From: Pseudomonas putida
GTDB lineage: Bacteria > Pseudomonadota > Gammaproteobacteria > Pseudomonadales > Pseudomonadaceae
Direction: 5' to 3'
DNA: 64,000 nucleotides
NCBI RefSeq assembly: GCF_001976065.1
Contig: NZ_MNAH01000014.1
Span: 1-64,000, forward strand
The first letter of the stretch is position 1. Each line of letters starts with the position of its first letter. Shown piece by piece: positions 55,829 through 64,000 of the stretch. Made by a program: the position numbers and the translations under genes. The notes beneath the pieces are model-generated. The model saw only the letters and a program-made list of their open reading frames with translations. It was not told where the DNA came from and made no database searches.

Positions 55829-56927
55829 AGGATTTGACCGTTACGTACTTGAGGAGGAAATCGCTGTTTTCCGCCGGCCCGCGGTACACCTCGATGGCGT
55901 CCGCCGGCAGCGGTTGATCGGTGTAGGTCTCCACCGAAGACACGCGAATCGCGCGCATCCCCGGATCGTTGACGAAACTCTGCAAGGCTGCCACTTCAGC
56001 GCTGCTGGCCCCGCCCATGCGCCAGGATTGCTCAAGCACGCCGCTGCGTTGCTGGCCGTCACTGGCAATGCCCTGGGCGATGTCGTAATTGCGCCGTGAG
56101 GCATAGAAACCGGGATAGGCTTCATCTGCGGCGCCATCAAATACCTGGGCCTGCCTGATCGCCAGTTGCACATTGTCAGGCAAATCCAGCGTCAGCAGAT
56201 CGTCGTAGCCACCCTGCACCACCAGCAGGTTGGAACCACCATAGACCTCTTCGCCGTGGGCGTCTTTGGTCAAGTATTGATCACCGCAGTAACTGAGCAC
56301 CTTGTCGCCGATGAAACTCTGCCCGACGCTGTGGGTAATCACCTGGTCCAGGTCCTGCTCGAGCACCACGCCCTCACTGAACAGCGCTTTCGCTTCAGGG
56401 CGGGCGAGAATTTCATCGAACTGATCGAGGCTCTTGATGACTTCCTGCCCACGCCCGGCACAGGCATGAATCGGCTTGATGCGGATCGCGCCGCTGTAGA
56501 GCAGATGCTCCGCCGCCGGCCGCGCGTCCTCGAACGAGAAAACACTGAGACCATCAAGTACTACAGTGCGCACCCGCTCGGAAAACAACGGCGCCCAGCC
56601 TTGCGGTGCACGGGCATGTCTATTCAACAACCCATGGCTGATGGCTTTGGTGCAGATGAAATCATGCTCGACGTATCCGCCCCACAAATCATCGGGTCCA
56701 TTGACGCCCAACTCCCGAGCAACAGCGGTGCCAACCAGGGTCTGGGTTGGCAACAGATAAATATCCCGCCCATTGTGCGCCTGCGGGTCGTAGCTGCCGC
56801 CAAATTTGAGTCCAAGGATTTGCGCCAGCCAACGGGCCAGGGCGCGATTGGTTTCGATTTCATGCTGTGGCGCATCGGGACGCACCGAATGGGCGACTAC
56901 GAGTTTCTTGCGGTTTGTTGGGGTCAT
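55818..56927 (-). CDS. DUF3182 family protein
   Basis: A 369-residue protein of DUF3182. RIKPIHACAGRGQEVI and VVLEQDLDQV resemble ATP-grasp-type nucleotide binding, although the assignment is by eye. The family is scattered in Proteobacteria and its role is unknown. It is coupled to the alpha/beta hydrolase downstream, so the two may handle one substrate. Start at 56927. Confidence 0.8.
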   Translation of the reverse strand: MTPTNRKKLVVAHSVRPDAPQHEIETNRALARWLAQILGLKFGGSYDPQAHNGRDIYLLPTQTLVGTAVARELGVNGPDDLWGGYVEHDFICTKAISHGLLNRHARAPQGWAPLFSERVRTVVLDGLSVFSFEDARPAAEHLLYSGAIRIKPIHACAGRGQEVIKSLDQFDEILARPEAKALFSEGVVLEQDLDQVITHSVGQSFIGDKVLSYCGDQYLTKDAHGEEVYGGSNLLVVQGGYDDLLTLDLPDNVQLAIRQAQVFDGAADEAYPGFYASRRNYDIAQGIASDGQQRSGVLEQSWRMGGASSAEVAALQSFVNDPGMRAIRVSSVETYTDQPLPADAIEVYRGPAENSDFLLKYVTVKSYDG

Positions 56928-57140
56928 GCGTCCCCCTTCAGTTGTCGCGATATGAATGTAGCTGATGGAGTGCAGGGTTCAGGCCAACCGTTTCCTGAAA
57001 AAAAAGGTTTTGAAATCAGCCTGTTGCAGAATGGATAGTGGCACCGCGCCAGCCTTATTCTGCACGACCGGATTGTTCAATCCGGCATTTTGCACGACTC
57101 GACCCTGACATCGCCTCCACAGGGGATTTGGGAGCTGCTC
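56928..57140. promoter_or_regulatory. Spacer before DUF3182 with a palindrome and a direct repeat
   Basis: The palindrome CCGGATTG-TT-CAATCCGG (57068-57085) is bracketed by two copies of TGCACGAC, 57061-57068 and 57091-57098, 30 bases apart. It lies upstream of the DUF3182 gene on the minus strand. It may be a regulator-binding site or a hairpin; no regulator was identified. Confidence 0.4.
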
Positions 57141-58133
57141 CTATCGGCTTGCAACACTCGGCATCACGCCAAACCGCGCCCGATAGTCACTCGGCGCCAG
57201 CCCGGTAATCTTCTTGAACGTCGAACGAAACGCTCCAGGATCCTGATATCCCACGGTCCAGGCAATGTGATCGATAGTGCCGTTGGTGAATTCGAGCATT
57301 TCCCGGGCCTTGCCGACTCGCAGGTGCTGGCAGTATTCCGTGGGCTTGAGTCCGGTCGCCGCGCGGAAACGGCGCAGGAACGTCCGCTCTTCCAACCCTG
57401 CCCGCTCAGCCATCGTCGCCAGCGAGACATCGGTGGCCCCAGTCCTTTGCAACCAGTGTTGAACCTTGAGAATCGAGCCGTCGCCATGGCTGAGAATCGG
57501 CGCGAAATTGCTGCCGCACTCACTGGCGCTGTCGCTGTGTTCCACCACCAGGAAACGCGCAGTGCCGGTGGCAATGCTCGGCCCCAATAGACGATCCACC
57601 AGGCGTAGGCCCAATTCAGACCAGGCCATCAGCCCGGCCGTGGTAATCAGGTCGCCGTCGTCGACAATGGGTGTATCGGCTTTGAGCTTGATCGCCGGGT
57701 AACGCTCGCTGAAGGATTTTGCCGAAGTCCAGTGAGTGGTGGCACTGCGACCGTCGAGCAAGCCACTTTCAGCCAACAGCAGCGAACCCACGCAGACACC
57801 ACCGAGGGTTGCACCGCTGGCGTGCTGTTGGCGAAGCCAGCGCAACAGCGTCTGTGGCGCCTGGCCTTCGGTAAACCCGGCGATCGACGGTGGAATCAAT
57901 ACCGCCACCAATGCGCCGTCCCTAGCGGGATGGCTGTCATAGACACGAACTGGCGCCTGCTCGCCATCAACCTGCCAATGGCTCACCCGCAGCAAGGGCA
58001 AGCGCGCCTCCTGGTGCTCGGCGGCAATCCGGTTGGCCACCCCGAACAGGTCAGTCAATCCATGCACCGCCGCCATCTGCGCGCCGGGATAGATCAACAC
58101 GCCCAGTTCGACGATCGCCCTTTGTGCATCCAT
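57141..58133 (-). CDS. GlxA-type AraC-family transcriptional regulator
   Basis: A 330-residue regulator with an N-terminal DJ-1/PfpI-like (class I glutamine amidotransferase) domain, containing the GGVCVGSLLLAESGLL segment with its elbow Cys, and a C-terminal AraC HTH domain from about residue 220 (LATMAERAGLEERTFLRRFRAATG, AREMLEFTNGTIDHIAWTVGYQDPGAFRSTFKK). It is divergent from the cysteine hydrolase gene and likely controls it. The start is ATG at 58133; the open frame to 58712 is antisense to the hydrolase. Confidence 0.92.
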   Translation of the reverse strand: MDAQRAIVELGVLIYPGAQMAAVHGLTDLFGVANRIAAEHQEARLPLLRVSHWQVDGEQAPVRVYDSHPARDGALVAVLIPPSIAGFTEGQAPQTLLRWLRQQHASGATLGGVCVGSLLLAESGLLDGRSATTHWTSAKSFSERYPAIKLKADTPIVDDGDLITTAGLMAWSELGLRLVDRLLGPSIATGTARFLVVEHSDSASECGSNFAPILSHGDGSILKVQHWLQRTGATDVSLATMAERAGLEERTFLRRFRAATGLKPTEYCQHLRVGKAREMLEFTNGTIDHIAWTVGYQDPGAFRSTFKKITGLAPSDYRARFGVMPSVASR

Positions 58134-58235
58134 TGTCAGTTTTCCCCCTTCTATTGTCGGTGCGGCCAATCCCCGGAATGCAGGCCAGGGCCAATACTCC
58201 ATTCCACACCCAAACCGCACTTCGAGGAAACAGTC

Positions 58236-58784
58236 ATGGCCAAGCAAGCACTCATCGTAGTCGATATCCAAAAAGACTACTTCCCCCAAGGCAAGTGGCC
58301 GCTGGCGGGCGCCGACGCTGCCGCGGACAATGCTGTGCGTCTGCTCAAAGCCTTTCGTGATGCTGGTGATTCGGTGGTACACATCCGCCACGAATTCACT
58401 TCCGAAGACGCACCGTTTTTCACCCCTGGCTCCGACGGCGCCAAGCTGCACCCGAAAGTCCTCAACCAGGACAACGAGCCGGTGGTGCTCAAGCACTTCG
58501 TCAACTCGTTCCGCGAAACCGAACTCCAGTCCATTCTCGACGAGCAAGGCATCAAGGAACTGGTGGTGGTCGGCAGCATGAGCCACATGTGTATCGATGG
58601 CATCACCCGCGCCGCCAACGACCTCGGCTACAGCGTCACGGTGATCCACGATGCCTGTGCCTCCCGGGATCTGGAGTTCAACGGCATGACCATTCCGGCG
58701 GCGCATGTACATGCGGCATTCATGTCGGCCCTGGGCTTTGCCTACGCCAAGGTGGTGTCGACCGACGAATTCCTCGCGAACTGA
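58236..58784 (+). CDS. Cysteine hydrolase (isochorismatase family)
   Basis: A 182-residue isochorismatase-fold hydrolase. The triad is visible: Asp10 in VVDIQKDYF, Lys86 in VLKHFVNSF and Cys119 in SHMCIDG. Family members cleave amides or isochorismate, such as nicotinamide or other amides. The GlxA regulator is divergently encoded. A GAGGAAA ribosome site precedes the ATG. Confidence 0.93.
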   Translation: MAKQALIVVDIQKDYFPQGKWPLAGADAAADNAVRLLKAFRDAGDSVVHIRHEFTSEDAPFFTPGSDGAKLHPKVLNQDNEPVVLKHFVNSFRETELQSILDEQGIKELVVVGSMSHMCIDGITRAANDLGYSVTVIHDACASRDLEFNGMTIPAAHVHAAFMSALGFAYAKVVSTDEFLAN

Positions 58785-58800
58785 AGTTTCATCGCAAAAA

Positions 58801-58836
58801 AAACCCGCACTTCAGACCGAAGTGCGGGTTTTGTTT
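58801..58836. terminator. Bidirectional terminator between the cysteine hydrolase and ssb
   Basis: AAACCCGCACTTC (58801-58813) and GAAGTGCGGGTTT (58819-58831) form a 13-bp stem. A and T runs on both sides allow it to end both converging transcripts. Confidence 0.9.
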
Positions 58837-58874
58837 TTCAGCTGGCGGCCAGTAGCCTGGGGCTTACAGCTGTT

Positions 58875-59396
58875 TTAGAACGGAATATCGTCATCAAAGC
58901 TGTCGAAGTCCGGAGCTGGCTGCGGAGCGGCCTGCTGAGGAGCCGGGCGCGACTGTTGCGGGGCCGACTGCTGCGGACGCGGGGCCTGCTGGCGAGGCGC
59001 GGATTGCTGGTAGTTGTTACCACCACCCTGGCCTTGCTGGTCACCCTGCTGTGGACGACCGCCCAGCAGTTGCATGGTGCCTTGCATGTCGACCACGATT
59101 TCGGTGGTGTAACGCTTGATACCGTCTTTTTCCCACTCGCGGGTCTGCAGCTTGCCTTCGATGTAGACCTGCGAACCTTTACGCAGGTATTCGCCGGCGA
59201 TCTCTGCGACCTTGCCGAACATCGACACACGGTGCCATTCGGTTTTTTCGACTTTCTGACCGGTTTGCTTGTCGGTCCACTGTTCGCTGGTTGCCAGACT
59301 CAGGTTGGTCACGGCGTTGCCATTCGGCAGGTAACGAACTTCAGGATCCTGGCCGCAAGTGCCGACCAATATGACTTTGTTAACCCCACGGGCCAT
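58875..59396 (-). CDS. ssb: Single-stranded DNA-binding protein
   Basis: A 173-residue SSB with an N-terminal OB fold (RGVNKVILVGTCGQDPEVRY, NLSLATSEQWTDKQTGQK), a glutamine- and proline-rich flexible linker and the acidic tip DFDSFDDDIPF that recruits repair proteins. It lies 9 bases after the MFS gene, as in P. aeruginosa. Length 173 is normal. Confidence 0.98.
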   Translation of the reverse strand: MARGVNKVILVGTCGQDPEVRYLPNGNAVTNLSLATSEQWTDKQTGQKVEKTEWHRVSMFGKVAEIAGEYLRKGSQVYIEGKLQTREWEKDGIKRYTTEIVVDMQGTMQLLGGRPQQGDQQGQGGGNNYQQSAPRQQAPRPQQSAPQQSRPAPQQAAPQPAPDFDSFDDDIPF

Positions 59397-59405
59397 TACG
59401 TTCTC

Positions 59406-60803
59406 CTAGGCTACGCACGCTGCCCCGGCCGGGTTGTTCACCAGGCGCTCAAGGGTGGTGCGATCCAATAGTTCGGTGTCCAATTTGATGTAAATCGCCG
59501 CTTCGTCTGCGACTATCACTGCATCTGTTACCCCTACGACGGCCTTCAGGCGCTCAACCAGCCCCGCTTCGCGGATCGCCTCGGGCGACAATGGCAAGCG
59601 CAGGCTTGTCACGTAGGGAGGTTCACGCATGGTAACAGCAAAGGCCAGCCAGAGGGCAGCCAGACCGGCGCATCCAAGGAACACAACCGACAGACCGCCA
59701 TGCTGGAACAGCCAGCCGCCGAGTATGCCGCCCAGTGCCGAGCCGAGGAACTGACTGGTGGAGTAGACCCCCATCGCCGTGCCCTTGCCGCCGGCCGGTG
59801 AAACCTTGCTGATCAGCGATGGCAACGAAGCCTCCAGCAGATTGAAGGCCGTGAAAAACACCACGGTTCCAATTACCAGAGCCCGCAAGCTGTCGCCGAA
59901 CTGCCAGAAGAATAGCTCAGTGAGCATCAGCGTCACGACGGCACCGAGTAAAACTCGTTTCATTTTGCGTCTCTTCTCGCCGTAGATGATGAACGGGATC
60001 ATGGCGAAGAAGGAAATCAGCAGCGCGGTCAGATACACCCACCAATGCTGCTCCTTGGGTAGCCCGGCTTTCTGCACCAGCGCCAGGGGCAAGGCAACGA
60101 AACTTGACATCAACATCGCGTGCAACACGAAGATACCAAGATCCAGGCGCAACAGGTCCGGGTGCTTGAGCGTCGGAATCAGCGCCTGCCGGGCGACACC
60201 GGACTCACGATGCTGCAACGGCCCCGTGGAGCGCGGCACCATGAACATCACAATGACAATGCCGAACAGCGCCATGCCACCGGTGGCAAGGAACAACCCG
60301 GACAGCCCGAAGGCACGGGTCAACAACGGCCCTACTACCATGGCGACAGCGAACGACAGGCCGATCGTCATGCCGATCATGGCCATGGCTTTTGTCCTAT
60401 GCTGTTCACGGGTCAGGTCTGACAGCAACGCCATCACCGCTGCGGAAATCGCCCCGGCACCTTGCAGGATGCGCCCGGCGATCACGCCCCAGATCGAGTC
60501 GGCGTTCGCCGCCAGTACGCTTCCGAGCGCGAAGACGATCAGCCCCAGGTAAATCACCGGGCGGCGGCCGATGCGGTCGGAAATGAAGCCGAAGGGAATC
60601 TGGAAAATCGCCTGGGTCAGGCCGTAAGCGCCAATCGCCAGCCCGATAAGGGCCGGGGTCGCTCCCGCCAGGTCCATCCCATAGGTCGCCAGGACCGGCA
60701 ACACCATGAACATGCCAAGCATACGGAAGGCGAACACCAGGGCCAGACCGCTTGCCGCGCGGGTCTCACTGCCACTCATGCGCTCGCTGTGGGGATCGTG
60801 CAT
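59406..60803 (-). CDS. MFS transporter with C-terminal ferredoxin-like domain (YajR-like)
   Basis: A 465-residue twelve-helix major facilitator: signature FGFISDRIGRRPVIYLG between helices 2 and 3, and RILQGAGAISAAVMALLSDL. The last 75 residues (from about 390) form a soluble domain (YVTSLRLPLSPEA, VVGVTDAVIVADEAAIYIKLD) resembling the YAM domain of E. coli YajR. It is likely a drug or metabolite exporter. It is divergent from uvrA and precedes ssb in the same direction. Confidence 0.9.
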   Translation of the reverse strand: MHDPHSERMSGSETRAASGLALVFAFRMLGMFMVLPVLATYGMDLAGATPALIGLAIGAYGLTQAIFQIPFGFISDRIGRRPVIYLGLIVFALGSVLAANADSIWGVIAGRILQGAGAISAAVMALLSDLTREQHRTKAMAMIGMTIGLSFAVAMVVGPLLTRAFGLSGLFLATGGMALFGIVIVMFMVPRSTGPLQHRESGVARQALIPTLKHPDLLRLDLGIFVLHAMLMSSFVALPLALVQKAGLPKEQHWWVYLTALLISFFAMIPFIIYGEKRRKMKRVLLGAVVTLMLTELFFWQFGDSLRALVIGTVVFFTAFNLLEASLPSLISKVSPAGGKGTAMGVYSTSQFLGSALGGILGGWLFQHGGLSVVFLGCAGLAALWLAFAVTMREPPYVTSLRLPLSPEAIREAGLVERLKAVVGVTDAVIVADEAAIYIKLDTELLDRTTLERLVNNPAGAACVA

Positions 60804-60954
60804 GGAAAAACCTCATGTGAACCGGCGGCGATTCTACCAGTCCCATCGATTGGCGGGGTATATCGCGACGCTTTGCCGCGCGTAGATGACAGAGCTTTCA
60901 TGTAAGGCTACGAAACCAGTATTCGATAGTGTGCATCCATCCAGTATTTGGCCG

Positions 60955-60960
60955 TATACT
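60955..60960 (+). promoter_or_regulatory. Possible -10 element of the uvrA promoter
   Basis: TATACT stands 35 bases before the uvrA start; the -35 is weak. No SOS box (CTGT-N8-ACAG) was found in the spacer. Confidence 0.35.
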
Positions 60961-60994
60961 CCTACGTTTTCGACGCCCGCCGAGCGAGGCCACT

Positions 60995-63829
<2,835 letters not shown>

Positions 63830-63841
63830 CCGGGCTCCATG

Positions 63842-63881
63842 AAAAAGCCCCTGTCACTTCATCAGTGACAGGGGCTTTTTT
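63842..63881. terminator. Bidirectional terminator between uvrA and bacterioferritin
   Basis: A 17-bp stem, 63842-63858 with 63864-63880, whose core is GCCCCTGTCACT. A-run on the left and T-run on the right make it work in both directions. Confidence 0.92.
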
Positions 63882-63891
63882 GTATCAGCAA

Positions 63892-64000
63892 TCAGGTGTG
63901 GGATTGCAGATAGTTTTCGAGACCGATCAACTTGATCAGGCCCAACTGCTTCTCGAGCCAATAGGTGTGATCTTCTTCGGTGTCGTGCAATTGGACCCGC
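63892..64000 (-). CDS. bfr: Bacterioferritin, C-terminal fragment (runs off the right edge)
   Basis: The last 35 codons of a bacterioferritin on the minus strand, starting RVQLHDTEEDHTYWLEKQLG and ending ENYLQSHT. The EEDH segment contributes to the ferroxidase centre and the NYLQ end is typical. Bacterioferritins store iron in 24-mers. In P. aeruginosa a bfr gene also follows uvrA. The rest of the gene is outside the window. Confidence 0.85.
   Translation of the reverse strand, partial: RVQLHDTEEDHTYWLEKQLGLIKLIGLENYLQSHT

Noticed and set aside
60804..60994. SOS (LexA) box between the MFS gene and uvrA
   Set aside because: No CTGT-N8-ACAG palindrome is present on either strand; only a -10-like TATACT was found.

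Overview
The window is a chromosomal stretch of a fluorescent pseudomonad (Pseudomonas fluorescens group). Three things suggest this: high-GC coding, gene order that follows blocks known from P. aeruginosa (eutBC-eat, dedA-mtfA-like-ppa, xseB-ispA-dxs, ribA to nrdR, the zinc-responsive ABC block with oprG, ssb-MFS-uvrA-bfr), and many REP/REPIN palindromes of the kinds typical of this group. No tRNA, rRNA, CRISPR array, insertion sequence or prophage was seen.

Layout. 1-4.3 kb: coenzyme-B12-dependent ethanolamine catabolism without microcompartment genes (aldehyde dehydrogenase end, permease, eutB, eutC). 4.4-7.3 kb: GNAT acetyltransferase, DedA protein, MtfA-like zinc peptidase, inorganic pyrophosphatase. 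7.3-10.1 kb: a lone XRE/S24 repressor with two matching 17-bp operator-like palindromes, then a DUF1254/DUF1214 lipoprotein. 10.2-20.4 kb: a tightly packed six-gene minus-strand operon (magA-F, yfa type) built around an alpha-2-macroglobulin-like protein. 20.5-24.2 kb: a decayed Fic/DUF4172 gene, then xseB-ispA-dxs. 24.3-28.2 kb: BtuB-like receptor facing ribA, a membrane protein and a BtuF-like binding protein. 28.3-35.1 kb: periplasmic binding protein, pgpA, thiL, nusB, ribH, ribBA, ribE, ribD, nrdR. 35.2-37.7 kb: YbaY-like lipoprotein, methyltransferase, CnoX, small hypothetical. 37.8-42 kb: zinc-linked histidine-rich protein, ABC ATPase and permease, DUF3299 protein, OprG. 42.1-50.7 kb: two nucleotide-sugar type reductases, giant helicase Lhr, MscS-family channel. 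51-55 kb: DUF72, endo/exonuclease/phosphatase, cardiolipin synthase B and LPG-synthase-type membrane protein in overlapping frames. 55-58.8 kb: alpha/beta hydrolase, DUF3182 protein, GlxA-type regulator divergent from a cysteine hydrolase. 58.8-64 kb: ssb, MFS transporter, uvrA, and the end of a bacterioferritin.

How they fit together. Riboflavin, thiamine, isoprenoid and dNTP control genes are housekeeping. The ethanolamine lyase needs adenosylcobalamin, and the BtuB/BtuF pair 20 kb away could help supply it. The most interesting segment is the mag operon. Its proteins all look exported, and by sequence inspection two accessory members carry motifs of peptidoglycan-active enzymes (an NlpC/P60-like Cys-His protein, and a protein combining a penicillin-binding-type SxxK motif, a SpoIID-like segment and a terminal HExxH). 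This links a thioester-less macroglobulin to cell-wall chemistry. Other regulatory highlights are the S24 operator pair with a nearly leaderless promoter and an ANR-type site placed exactly for class II activation of oprG. All calls come from reading the sequence; no database search was run.
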